Source of the DNA: Rhizobium indicum | GTDB lineage: Bacteria; Pseudomonadota; Alphaproteobacteria; Rhizobiales; Rhizobiaceae | Assembly (NCBI RefSeq): GCF_005862305.2 | Contig: NZ_CP054021.1 | Location: forward strand, 2,542,001 to 2,606,000 | Reading direction: 5' to 3' | Length of the DNA: 64,000 nucleotides | In this document: positions 38,075 through 46,633 of the stretch, one piece after another | Layout: every line of letters begins with the position of its first letter | How positions within the stretch are numbered: the stretch's first letter is position 1 | The notes under the pieces: generated by a model | Seen by the model: the letters and a program-made list of their open reading frames with translations, nothing else | Database searches by the model: none | What the model was told of the DNA's origin: nothing | Made by a program: the position numbers and the translations under genes

Positions 38075-39148
38075 TTACTTCGTTCTTGCGCGCCAATCGG
38101 CGTATTTCGGACTATCGGGACCGACCGGCAGCGGCACGTCGGCGCCGCTGTCGGAAGACTGGTAGATGGCGGTGACGAGTTCCAGCGCGCGGCGCGCGTC
38201 CTTTGTCGTCACCGGCAGCGGCGCATGGCCGCTGAGGAAAGCATGGAACTGGCCCATCTGCGTGGTGAAACGCGGCGCGACCGGCTTCCAGTCGCCAACC
38301 ACCTTGTCGATCTGCTCCCGGACGTCGTCATTCGCGGCGATGATCTTCCAGGGGTCCTTGCCGGGTGTATAGGGCTCGTGGCTGCTTTCGAAAGTGACAT
38401 TCTCGAAGTGCAGCCTGAGCCGGCTAATCTGTTCCTGTGAACCAAGCGTGCAGGAAAGCGAGACAAAGGCGCCGTTTTCCATCAGCAGGCTGGCGGAGGC
38501 ACAGTCCTCGACCTCGATATCGTTGACGCGGGTGGCGACGCGGCCGAAGACCCTTGCCGCCGGACCCATCAGATGCATCAGCATGTCGTGCAGGTGCAGC
38601 GCATGGGTGACGAGCACACCGCCGAGTTCCGTCGCCCATTTGCCGCGCCAAGGCACGGCGTAATATTCCGGCTTGCGCAGCCAGAAGGTTTCGACCGAAG
38701 CGGTATAGGGCTTGCCGGCAATACCGGCGTCGATGATCCGTTTGGCCTTCTGGATGCCGTCGCCGTAACGGTACTGGAAGATCGGCATCAGTACGCCTTT
38801 GGCGGTCTTTTCTGCTGCCATGATGGTATCGACGGCGGCAAGCGAGCCCGTCAGCGGCTTTTCGCAGACGACATGTTTACCGGCGGCAAGCGCTGCGACC
38901 ACCTGTTCCAGATGAATGCCGGGAGGGGTGCAGATATCGATGATGTCGATCGTGTCGTCGGCCAGCAGTTCCGCAAAAGAGGTGGTGCGCCGTTCGATGC
39001 CGAACTCATCGCCGACCGCTGCCATGCGCTGCTCGTTCAGGTCGCAGATCGCCACGACCTTGAACTTGTCGGAATGCGGCAGGTAACCCTCGACGATATG
39101 GGAGCGGCCGATACCGCAGCCGACGATCGCGACCGTTCTGATGCTCAT
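38075..39148 (-). CDS. Gfo/Idh/MocA family oxidoreductase
   Basis: 357-residue NAD(P)-dependent sugar dehydrogenase. The Rossmann motif is VAIVGCGIGRSHIVEGYLPH and the catalytic EKP is in HVVCEKPLTGSLAA. The C-terminal alpha/beta domain includes WATELGGVLVTHALHLHDML. Substrate unknown; family members oxidise hexoses, inositols or uronic acid derivatives. The start at 39148 (MSIRTVAIVG) is chosen because the open frame further upstream overlaps the permease gene. It lies between permease and ATPase in one operon. Confidence 0.88.
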   Translation of the reverse strand: MSIRTVAIVGCGIGRSHIVEGYLPHSDKFKVVAICDLNEQRMAAVGDEFGIERRTTSFAELLADDTIDIIDICTPPGIHLEQVVAALAAGKHVVCEKPLTGSLAAVDTIMAAEKTAKGVLMPIFQYRYGDGIQKAKRIIDAGIAGKPYTASVETFWLRKPEYYAVPWRGKWATELGGVLVTHALHLHDMLMHLMGPAARVFGRVATRVNDIEVEDCASASLLMENGAFVSLSCTLGSQEQISRLRLHFENVTFESSHEPYTPGKDPWKIIAANDDVREQIDKVVGDWKPVAPRFTTQMGQFHAFLSGHAPLPVTTKDARRALELVTAIYQSSDSGADVPLPVGPDSPKYADWRARTK

Positions 39149-39171
39149 GTCGCTCTTTCCCGTCATCGCCA

Positions 39172-40059
39172 TCAACGCTTCATGCCCGTCGTGGCGATGC
39201 CCTCGATCAGCAGGCGCTGGAAGAACAGGAAGAAGAAGAACACCGGCACGAGCGTCAGGGTCGACATGGCGAACAAACCGCCCCAATCCGATGCGCTGGT
39301 GGAATCCACGAAGGTGCGCAGGCCGAGCTGGATCGTATAGGTGTTCATGTCGTTCAGGTAGATCAGCGGACCGAAGAAATCGTCCCAGGTCCAGATGAAG
39401 GAGAAGATGGCGGCCGTTGCCAGCACCGGCAGCGACAGCGGCAGCATGATCTTCCAATAGATGCGCCAAGCGCTGCAGCCGTCCATCATCGCCGCCTCGT
39501 CCAATTCACGCGGAATACCGCGGAAGAACTGCACCATCAGGAAGATGAAGAAGGCATCGCTTGCCAGGAACTTCGGTACGACAAGCGGCAGGATTGTGTT
39601 GACCCAGCCGAGATCGAGAAAGAGCACATATTGCGGGATCAGCGTCACGTGATAGGGGATCATCAACGTGCCGAGCATGATCGCGAACCAGAAATTCCGG
39701 CCGGCAAAACGCAGCCGCGCAAAGGCGAAAGCCGTCAGCGAACAGGCGATGACATTGCCCGTCACCACGAGCACCGAGATGACCAGCGAATTCCAGAAGA
39801 ACCGGCCGAAGCTGACATCGAGGCCGACCCAACCGCGCGCATAGGAGGAGAAATCGATCGACGACGGGATGAGCGAGGTCGACGAGAAGATCTCCGTTTC
39901 CGGCCTGACCGATGCCGAAACCATCCATAACAGCGGATAGAGCATGAGGAGCGAAGCGGCGATCAGCAGGGCGTGGATGATGAGCGACGCCGGCAGGCTG
40001 CGTTTGGTGATGTCGGATGGCGGCCTGGCCGCAGTGACGGAAGCGGTCATCTCAGTCAT
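39172..40059 (-). CDS. ABC sugar transporter permease (MalG/UgpE type)
   Basis: 295 residues, six membrane helices, with the EAA loop ELDEAAMMDGCSAWRIYWKIMLPLS-type segment at about 190-215. The inner-membrane subunit of a carbohydrate importer. Its start overlaps the stop of the other permease gene by 8 nt, indicating translational coupling. Confidence 0.92.
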   Translation of the reverse strand: MTEMTASVTAARPPSDITKRSLPASLIIHALLIAASLLMLYPLLWMVSASVRPETEIFSSTSLIPSSIDFSSYARGWVGLDVSFGRFFWNSLVISVLVVTGNVIACSLTAFAFARLRFAGRNFWFAIMLGTLMIPYHVTLIPQYVLFLDLGWVNTILPLVVPKFLASDAFFIFLMVQFFRGIPRELDEAAMMDGCSAWRIYWKIMLPLSLPVLATAAIFSFIWTWDDFFGPLIYLNDMNTYTIQLGLRTFVDSTSASDWGGLFAMSTLTLVPVFFFFLFFQRLLIEGIATTGMKR

Positions 40060-41011
40060 CGTAGTGCACCCAATAACGCGAGGTCAGGAAGGAGAAGGCG
40101 GTGAAGATCGCGATGATCACCACCAGGATCCAGGCGAGCGCCGAGGCATAGCCCATGCGGAAATTGCCGAAGGCTTCCTGATAGAGGTAGAGCGTGTAGA
40201 ACAGCGTCGAGTTGATCGGACCGCCGGTGCCGCCTGATATGATGAAGGCCGGCGTGAAGGCCTTGAAGGCATCAATCGTCTGGACGACGGCATTGAAAAA
40301 GATCACCGGCGTCAGAAGCGGCAGCGTGATCTTGTAGAATTGCCGGAACTTGGAGGCGCCGTCGAGGCTCGCGGCCTCATACATATCCTGCGGGATCTGG
40401 CGCAGGCCGGCCAGGAAAATAATCATCGGCGAGCCGAACTGCCAGACGGACAGCGCCACCAGCGTATAGATCGAATAGTTCGGATGCGAGATCCAGCTCG
40501 GACCTTCGATACCGAAATACGAAAGCGCGGCATTGACGAGGCCATCGCTGGCGAAAAGCTGGCGCCAGAGCACGGCGATCGCCACGCTGCCGCCCAGCAG
40601 TGACGGCAGATAGAAGATGGCACGATAGACCGACAGCCCGCGCAGGCCGCGGTTCAGCGCCATGGCGACCAGCAATGCGAAGGTCAGCTTGAACGGCACC
40701 GAGAAGACGACATAGGTCAAGGTGACATACATGGCGGCCGAGAATTTCGGATCCGCCGTGGCGATGCGCACGTAATTCGCCATTCCCACCCACCGCGGCG
40801 ACTGAAGCATGTCGAAGTCGGTGAAGGAAAGGTAGAGCGAAATCAGGGCCGGCCCGAGCGTCAGCCCGAAAAAGCCGATGAGCCATGGAAGAAGGAAGAG
40901 ATAGCCGGGAGCATTGGCATTCCAGAGACGCTTGAAGCGTCCTTCGGCCACGGCCCCCTGATATCTTTCCACATTGATGGCCCCTGCGGGCGTGCGCATC
41001 GCATTGCTCAT
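40052..41011 (-). CDS. ABC sugar transporter permease (MalF/UgpA type)
   Basis: 319 residues, six membrane helices starting with GYLFLLPWLIGFFGLTLGPA, EAA loop DMYEAASLDGASKFRQFYKI. Partner of the permease at 39172-40059, with which it overlaps. Begins 6 nt after the stop of the binding-protein gene. Confidence 0.92.
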   Translation of the reverse strand: MSNAMRTPAGAINVERYQGAVAEGRFKRLWNANAPGYLFLLPWLIGFFGLTLGPALISLYLSFTDFDMLQSPRWVGMANYVRIATADPKFSAAMYVTLTYVVFSVPFKLTFALLVAMALNRGLRGLSVYRAIFYLPSLLGGSVAIAVLWRQLFASDGLVNAALSYFGIEGPSWISHPNYSIYTLVALSVWQFGSPMIIFLAGLRQIPQDMYEAASLDGASKFRQFYKITLPLLTPVIFFNAVVQTIDAFKAFTPAFIISGGTGGPINSTLFYTLYLYQEAFGNFRMGYASALAWILVVIIAIFTAFSFLTSRYWVHYDD

Positions 41012-41017
41012 ACGGGA

Positions 41018-42304
41018 TCAGCCTCGTGCGAGAATCTGCGTGATTTCAGCGACAAGCTGTTTGCCGCCGTCGGAGGGGGACAGCTGTCCGAAGCCGACCT
41101 GTTCGGCGATGTTGCGTAACATCAGCTCACCTTCACCGGCGCCGGCCGGCGGCGGCGGCGGCAATTTGCCGGCGAGTTCGCCAAGGCCGCTGACATAGGC
41201 CAATGCCACCTTGCCGTTCTCATCAAGCTTTGCCGCGACGACCTCGCGCATGGCGCTCGATTCCGGAATGCCGCGTTCGACATCCAGAAGCAGCGCTGCC
41301 TCGGGGTTCTTGACGAAGAAATTGACGTAGTCCACGGCCATATCCACGGCTTTCGACTGGGCGGAGACCGAGAAGAACATCGAAGGCTTGCGATAGTGGC
41401 CGCCCTTCGATTCCGGCTTGATGCGCATGTAGTTGGTCAGAGCCAGCTTGTCCTTGTTCATTGCCTGATAGGCGACGAACTGGTTGGAATGGGCAAAACC
41501 GGCGGCCGACTTGCCGAGCGAGACCGTGTTGGTTTCGATATCGTTCTTGTCGAGAGCCTGGATATCGGCAGGAACACAGGCCCCGGCCTCACGGAACTTG
41601 GCCCACATGTCGTACCATTCGGAGGCATCGTCCACGTCGAAGGCGATCTTGCCGTCGGCGGTATAAAGCGCCTTGCCACGCTGACGCAGCCAGTTTTCGA
41701 ACAACGGTTCGCCGCCGCTGCCGTCGGCCAAACCGAACATGCCCTTGCGTTTTCCTGCCTTGGTGATCTCCGCACCCATACGGGCGAACTCTTCCCAGGT
41801 CGTCGCCTGAGTCGGCAGATCGACGCCGGCCTCCTTGAAGGCCGTGGTGTTCAGGACCGTGGCCGCCGAATTCGCGCCCAGGCTGACGCCATAGAGATGC
41901 CCGTCGACGCTGCCGCCTTCGATCTGCGCCTTGTCGAAATCGTCGAGGTTGAGCTTGGCCGGCATATAGGATTCGAGCGGGGCGAGCGCGCCGCGCCGTG
42001 CATATTGGACGATATAGCGATAGTCCATCTGGATGACATCGGGCGCGTTGCGACCGGCGACCTGGGTCGCAAGGCGCGGCCAGTAATCGCCCCAGCCGAG
42101 GAATTCGCCGGTGATCGAGGTGCCCGAATTCTTCGACTGATAGAGCTGCGATACCTTGTTGGTGCGGTCAGCGCGCGGCTGCGAGCCCCACCACAGGAGA
42201 CGCAAGCGCTTTTCCTGTGCCAAAGCGCTGGTGCCCAGCGCCGAGAGCGAGAGAAGCGTGGCGCCTCCCGCGACGAAATTACGTCTGTTTACACGGAATG
42301 TCAT
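41018..42304 (-). CDS. ABC transporter substrate-binding protein, carbohydrate (family 1), Tat-type signal
   Basis: 428-residue periplasmic binding protein. The N-terminus FRVNRRNFVAGGATLLSLSA has a twin-arginine pattern with a cleavage site near ALA-QE. Mature start KRLRLLWWGSQPRADRTNKV is closely similar to the other binding protein at 52097, indicating paralogues for related ligands. Start ATG 42304 has GGAGGAGG upstream. First gene of the operon that ends with the dimethylglycine-dehydrogenase-like gene. Confidence 0.92.
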   Translation of the reverse strand: MTFRVNRRNFVAGGATLLSLSALGTSALAQEKRLRLLWWGSQPRADRTNKVSQLYQSKNSGTSITGEFLGWGDYWPRLATQVAGRNAPDVIQMDYRYIVQYARRGALAPLESYMPAKLNLDDFDKAQIEGGSVDGHLYGVSLGANSAATVLNTTAFKEAGVDLPTQATTWEEFARMGAEITKAGKRKGMFGLADGSGGEPLFENWLRQRGKALYTADGKIAFDVDDASEWYDMWAKFREAGACVPADIQALDKNDIETNTVSLGKSAAGFAHSNQFVAYQAMNKDKLALTNYMRIKPESKGGHYRKPSMFFSVSAQSKAVDMAVDYVNFFVKNPEAALLLDVERGIPESSAMREVVAAKLDENGKVALAYVSGLGELAGKLPPPPPAGAGEGELMLRNIAEQVGFGQLSPSDGGKQLVAEITQILARG

Positions 42305-42368
42305 TTCTTTTCCTCCTCCAAAGGGAAGCGCCTCCACACGCTTCCGAACCTAGTTACCCTTGCATAAA

Positions 42369-42382
42369 TAACTAATTGGTTA
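42369..42382. promoter_or_regulatory. TetR-type operator between the ABC operon and the tetR gene
   Basis: TAACTAATTGGTTA is a near-perfect palindrome (TAACY-AATT-RGTTA), 65 bp before the binding-protein ATG and 120 bp before the regulator ATG. It matches the palindrome at 43234-43249 in arms and spacing. Confidence 0.6.
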
Positions 42383-42502
42383 CAAGCTACGGGCAAAGCG
42401 GCGAGCGTGTCAAGCGGTGTCGCTCGCGGGGCTTTCAAATTCGGTTTTTACAATTTCGCACCGAAGGCTTATGAGCGCAACATGTGAGACGGAGGTGGAG
42501 AG

Positions 42503-43180
42503 ATGAACGACAGCGGGGGGAATGGGGAAAAGAAAAGGTCTCGGCGCCCATCTACCGAACGGACGGCCCAACGCGATCCGGAGCGGACACGCGCTGCTAT
42601 CCTTGACGCGGCAACCCGGGAATTTGCCGAAAACGGCATGGGCGGAGCTCGTGTCGACGCCATCGCCGAGCGCGCCGGCACCAACAAGCGCATGCTCTAT
42701 CACTATTTCGGCGACAAGGAGCAGCTCTACCTCAGAGTGCTCGAAGAGGCCTATGTCGGCATCCGCACCGCCGAGCGCGCGCTGCATATCGGCGACCGCA
42801 GCCCCGAGGAAGGCATCAGCGAACTGGCGCTCTTCACCTGGCGTTATTTCCTCCAGCATCCGGAATTCCTCAGCCTGCTCGGCACGGAAAATCTGCATCG
42901 GGCCCGCTGGCTGCGCCAGTCCGTCCGGCTCAAGGAATTGCATTCGCATCTGATCGGCGAGCTTTCGGACGTGCTCGAGCAGGGAAAAAAGCAGGGGGTC
43001 TTCATCGAGTCCGCCGATCCCCTGCATGTCTACCTGACGATCGCCTCGCTCGGTTATTTCTACCTGTCCAACCAGTACACGCTTTCGACGATCTTCGGCC
43101 GCGACCTGATCGAGCCGACCCATCTCAATGCCTGGGAAAGGCATATCGTCCACGTCACACTGACCTCGATCAAGCGCTGA
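42503..43180 (+). CDS. TetR/AcrR family transcriptional regulator
   Basis: 225 residues. HTH at about 28-75: RTRAAILDAATREFAENGMG, ARVDAIAERAGTNKRMLYHY, FGDKEQLYLRVLE. The C-terminal ligand-binding domain resembles the TetR_C/RutR-like type. Divergent from the ABC operon and followed by the Gfo/Idh operon; identical-type palindromes precede both, so it probably represses both until a sugar-derived ligand binds. Confidence 0.92.
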   Translation: MNDSGGNGEKKRSRRPSTERTAQRDPERTRAAILDAATREFAENGMGGARVDAIAERAGTNKRMLYHYFGDKEQLYLRVLEEAYVGIRTAERALHIGDRSPEEGISELALFTWRYFLQHPEFLSLLGTENLHRARWLRQSVRLKELHSHLIGELSDVLEQGKKQGVFIESADPLHVYLTIASLGYFYLSNQYTLSTIFGRDLIEPTHLNAWERHIVHVTLTSIKR

Positions 43181-43203
43181 ATCTCTAAATTCGGATTTGA
43201 CTA

Positions 43204-43249
43204 TTGACAGCCGCGTTGCTCTTCTGCCATCAAGTAACTGTTTAGTTAC
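43204..43249 (+). promoter_or_regulatory. Promoter and perfect TetR-type operator of the catabolic operon
   Basis: TTGACA at 43204-43209 is a consensus -35. GTAACTGTTTAGTTAC (43234-43249) is a perfect palindrome (6-bp arms, 4-nt spacer) covering the expected -10 to +1 region, so binding would block RNA polymerase. Confidence 0.65.
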
Positions 43250-43311
43250 CGGCTCGGGAGGACCGGACGAGGATGCCCGCTCCCGCCGCAAAAATCTGCT
43301 GGGAGGAAAAA

Positions 43312-44460
43312 ATGGCACGCTTGGGGATCATCTTGCACGGCGTCACCGGCCGCATGGGTTACAATCAGCACCTGGTGCGCTCGATTCTCGCCTTCCGCGA
43401 CCAGGGCGGCATCACGCTGAAATCGGGTGAGAAACTCGAGATCGACCCGATCATCGTCGGCCGCAACGGCGCCAAGATGGAAGAGCTGGCGAAGAAGCAT
43501 AACATCAAGCGCTGGTCGACCGATCTCGATGCCGCGCTCGCCAATCCCGACGACACGATCTTCTTCGACGCCGGCACGACGCTGATGCGCGCCGAACTTC
43601 TGTCCAAGGCGCTCGATGCCGGCAAGCATGTCTATTGCGAAAAGCCGATCTCCGACGATCTGCAGGTGGCACTCGACCTTGCCCGCAAGGCGCGCGGCTC
43701 CGGCCTCAAGCATGGCGTCGTGCAGGACAAACTCTTCCTGCCCGGCCTGCGCAAGCTAGCGCTGCTCAGGGATTCCGGCTTCTTCGGCAAGATCCTCTCA
43801 GTGCGCGGCGAATTCGGCTACTGGGTTTTCGAAGGCGATTGGGGCGTGCCGGCCCAGCGCCCCTCCTGGAACTACCGCAAGGGCGACGGCGGCGGCATCA
43901 TCCTCGACATGCTTTGCCACTGGCGCTATGTGCTCGATAATCTGTTCGGCGAAGTCAAAGCCGTCTCCTGCCTCGGTGCTACGCATATTCCGCGCCGCAT
44001 CGACGAGCAGGGCAAGCCCTATGATTGCGACACCGACGATGCAGCCTATGCGACCTTCGAGCTCGAAGGCGGCGCGATCGCGCAGGTCAATTCCTCCTGG
44101 GCCGTCCGCGTCCGCCGCGACGACCTCGTCACCTTCCAGGTCGACGGCACGCATGGTTCGGCCGTCGCCGGTCTGACGAAATGCTGGAGCCAGCACCGCG
44201 TCAATACGCCGAAGCCGGTCTGGAACCCGGACCAGCCGCAGACGATCGACTTCTACAAGACCTGGGACGAGGTTCCGGATACCCAGGCCTTCGACAACGG
44301 TTTCAAGGCGCAGTGGGAAATGTTCATCCGCCATGTCGTCGAAGACGCACCGTGGCCCTATGGCCTGGAAGCCGGCGCCAAGGGTGTGCAGCTTGCCGAA
44401 CTCGGCCTGAAATCCTGGGGCGAGCGCCGCTGGCTCGACGTTCCCGCACTGGAGTTCTGA
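43312..44460 (+). CDS. Gfo/Idh/MocA family oxidoreductase
   Basis: 382-residue NAD(P)-dependent dehydrogenase with an N-terminal Rossmann fold (MARLGIILHGVTGRMGYNQH), catalytic VYCEKPISDDLQ and a long C-terminal substrate domain (DGGGIILDMLCHWRYVLDNL). ATG 43312 preceded by GGGAGGAAAAA is preferred over an upstream in-frame ATG at 43273 lacking a ribosome site. First of the four-gene plus-strand operon. Confidence 0.88.
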   Translation: MARLGIILHGVTGRMGYNQHLVRSILAFRDQGGITLKSGEKLEIDPIIVGRNGAKMEELAKKHNIKRWSTDLDAALANPDDTIFFDAGTTLMRAELLSKALDAGKHVYCEKPISDDLQVALDLARKARGSGLKHGVVQDKLFLPGLRKLALLRDSGFFGKILSVRGEFGYWVFEGDWGVPAQRPSWNYRKGDGGGIILDMLCHWRYVLDNLFGEVKAVSCLGATHIPRRIDEQGKPYDCDTDDAAYATFELEGGAIAQVNSSWAVRVRRDDLVTFQVDGTHGSAVAGLTKCWSQHRVNTPKPVWNPDQPQTIDFYKTWDEVPDTQAFDNGFKAQWEMFIRHVVEDAPWPYGLEAGAKGVQLAELGLKSWGERRWLDVPALEF

Positions 44461-44463
44461 GCC

Positions 44464-45627
44464 GTGACGACGATCAATCTCCCTCTCGACGGCAAGATCG
44501 TTCCCTACACGCTGACCGGCACGCCGATCGCGCTCGCCAAGCGCGACGCCAAGGCCTTTCCGCGCATCGCCTATGCCGCCACCCATGTCGTAGCCGATCC
44601 GCTCGCCGACAACGATCCGTGGCTGACGCCGGCGATCGACTGGGAGCGGACGCTGGCCTTCCGCCACCGGCTCTGGGATCTCGGCCTCGGCGTTGCCGAG
44701 GCGATGGATACGGCGCAGCGCGGCATGGGCCTCGGCTGGCCGGAAGCGCGCGACCTCATCCGCCGGGCGCTCAGTGAGGCGGCCGGCCGCAAGGATGCGC
44801 TGATCGCCTGCGGCGCCGGCACCGACCATCTGACGCCGGGACCCGACGTCACCGTCGACACGATCCTCAGGGCCTATGAGGAGCAGATCGAAACCGTGGA
44901 GGCAGCCGGCGGCCGCATCATCCTGATGGCCAGCCGGGCGCTTGCCGCCGCCGCCAAAGGGCCGGGCGACTATATCCGTGTCTATGACCGGATCCTTCGC
45001 CAGGTCAAAGAACCCGTCATCATCCATTGGCTCGGCGAAATGTTCGATCCGGCGCTTGAGGGTTATTGGGGCAACAGTGATCATATTCAAGCCATGTCCA
45101 CCTGCCTCGAGGTGATCGAGGCCCATGCCGACAAAGTCGACGGCATCAAGATCTCGCTGCTCTCCAAGGAGAAGGAAGTGGCGATGCGCCGCCGGCTGCC
45201 GAAAGGCGTGCGGATGTATACCGGCGACGATTTCAACTATGCCGAACTGATCGCCGGCGACGAAGAGGGCCATTCCGACGCACTGCTCGGCATTTTCGAT
45301 GCGATCGCTCCGGCTGCCTCGGCAGCCCTCGAAGCGCTCGGCCGCAAGAGCAATCATGAATTCTTCGATCTGCTGGAGCCGACCGTGCCGCTATCGCGCC
45401 ACATCTTCAAGGCGCCAACCCGCTTCTATAAAACCGGCGTCGTCTTCCTCGCCTATCTCAACGGCCTGCAGGATCATTTCGTCATGGTCGGCGGCCAGCA
45501 GAGCACCCGCTCGCTGACGCATCTGGCCGAACTCTTCCGCCTGGCCGACAAGGCCCGGGTTCTCGCCGATCCGGAACTCGCAACGGCGCGCATGAAACAG
45601 GTGCTTGCCGTCCACGGCGTCAACTGA
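44464..45627 (+). CDS. DUF993 dihydrodipicolinate-synthase-like protein
   Basis: 387 residues of DUF993, a TIM-barrel family related to DHDPS/KDG aldolases. Visible segments: DALIACGAGTDHLTPGPDVT, VKEPVIIHWLGEMFDPALEG, KVDGIKISLLSKEKE (Lys in the aldolase-like IKIS) and NGLQDHFVMVGGQQSTRS. Probably a Schiff-base aldolase or dehydratase acting on a keto-sugar acid; not demonstrated for the family as far as I know. GTG start 3 nt after the upstream stop, so coupled. Confidence 0.85.
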   Translation: MTTINLPLDGKIVPYTLTGTPIALAKRDAKAFPRIAYAATHVVADPLADNDPWLTPAIDWERTLAFRHRLWDLGLGVAEAMDTAQRGMGLGWPEARDLIRRALSEAAGRKDALIACGAGTDHLTPGPDVTVDTILRAYEEQIETVEAAGGRIILMASRALAAAAKGPGDYIRVYDRILRQVKEPVIIHWLGEMFDPALEGYWGNSDHIQAMSTCLEVIEAHADKVDGIKISLLSKEKEVAMRRRLPKGVRMYTGDDFNYAELIAGDEEGHSDALLGIFDAIAPAASAALEALGRKSNHEFFDLLEPTVPLSRHIFKAPTRFYKTGVVFLAYLNGLQDHFVMVGGQQSTRSLTHLAELFRLADKARVLADPELATARMKQVLAVHGVN

Positions 45628-45636
45628 AGCACGGGC

Positions 45637-45746
45637 TGCTGCATAATTTTGTCCTTAAGTCGGAACCGATTTGAGGACAAAATTATGCAGCAATTCAAAG
45701 TGCTACAGCGTCCTTTGCGCGTCTGAAGAGACGCGCGGCGCTGTAG
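45637..45746. repeat. RIME-like element, copy 7 (modules C then B)
   Basis: Module C: TGCTGCATAATTTTGTCCTT facing AGGACAAAATTATGCAGCA (45637-45692). Module B: CTACAGCGTCC...GGCGCTGTAG (45703-45746). Compared with 26258-26361 the order is reversed. It sits inside the operon between the DUF993 and isomerase-like genes, so the transcript carries both hairpins. Confidence 0.8.
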
Positions 45747-45764
45747 TGATGGGAGGAGAATGAC

Positions 45765-46595
45765 ATGCAGGTCGAAGGACTTTCGATCAACTTGGCAACG
45801 ATCCGCGAGCAATGCGGCTTTGCTGAGGCCGTCGATATCTGCCTGAAACATGGCATCACCGCGATCGCCCCCTGGCGCGACCAGGTCGCCAAGGTCGGTC
45901 TCGACGAGGCGGTGCATATCGTCAAATCGAACGGCATCAAGCTGACCGGCCTTTGCCGCGGCGGCTTCTTCCCGGCGGCGAACGATGCCGACTGGCAGAA
46001 AAACCTCGACGATAACAGACGGGCCATCGATGAGGCGGCAGCGTTTTCCGCCGATTGCCTCGTGCTCGTCGTCGGCGGTCTGCCTGATAGTTCGAAGGAC
46101 ATCGTCGCCGCGCGCCGAATGGTGTTCGACGGCATTGCCGCCGTTTTGCCGCATGCGCAGGCTGCTGGCGTGAAGCTCGCCATCGAACCGCTGCATCCGA
46201 TGTATGCCGCCGACCGTGCCTGCGTGAACACGCTCGGTCAGGCGCTCGATATGTGCGAGCAGCTCGGGGAGGATGTCGGCGTTGCGGTCGATGTCTACCA
46301 TGTCTGGTGGGATCCCGATCTTGCCAACCAGATCGCCCGCGCCGGACGCATGAAACGCATCTTTGCCCATCACATCTGCGACTGGCTGGTACCGACAAAA
46401 GACATGCTGCTCGACCGCGGCATGATGGGCGATGGTGTGATCGACCTCAAAGGCATAAGACGGATGGTGGAGGCCGCCGGTTTCTTCGGCGCGCAGGAGG
46501 TGGAGATCTTTTCGGCCGAAAACTGGTGGAAACGCCCGGCCGACGAAGTGATCGCCACCTGCGTCGAACGCTTCCGGAGCTGCTGCCAGATCTGA
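45765..46595 (+). CDS. Sugar phosphate isomerase/epimerase (AP-endonuclease 2 / IolE-type TIM barrel)
   Basis: 276-residue xylose-isomerase-like TIM barrel. Metal-ligand patterns: IEPLHPMYAADRACVNTLGQ (Glu, His), VAVDVYHVWWDPDLANQI (Asp, His), and QEVEIFSAENWW (Glu). Family members epimerise or dehydrate keto-sugars. It belongs with the flanking Gfo/Idh genes; ATG 45765 has GGGAGGAG upstream. Confidence 0.88.
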   Translation: MQVEGLSINLATIREQCGFAEAVDICLKHGITAIAPWRDQVAKVGLDEAVHIVKSNGIKLTGLCRGGFFPAANDADWQKNLDDNRRAIDEAAAFSADCLVLVVGGLPDSSKDIVAARRMVFDGIAAVLPHAQAAGVKLAIEPLHPMYAADRACVNTLGQALDMCEQLGEDVGVAVDVYHVWWDPDLANQIARAGRMKRIFAHHICDWLVPTKDMLLDRGMMGDGVIDLKGIRRMVEAAGFFGAQEVEIFSAENWWKRPADEVIATCVERFRSCCQI

Positions 46596-46633
46596 TTTTC
46601 AGTATTTGTTTCATCACGCAGGAGGATCATTCG

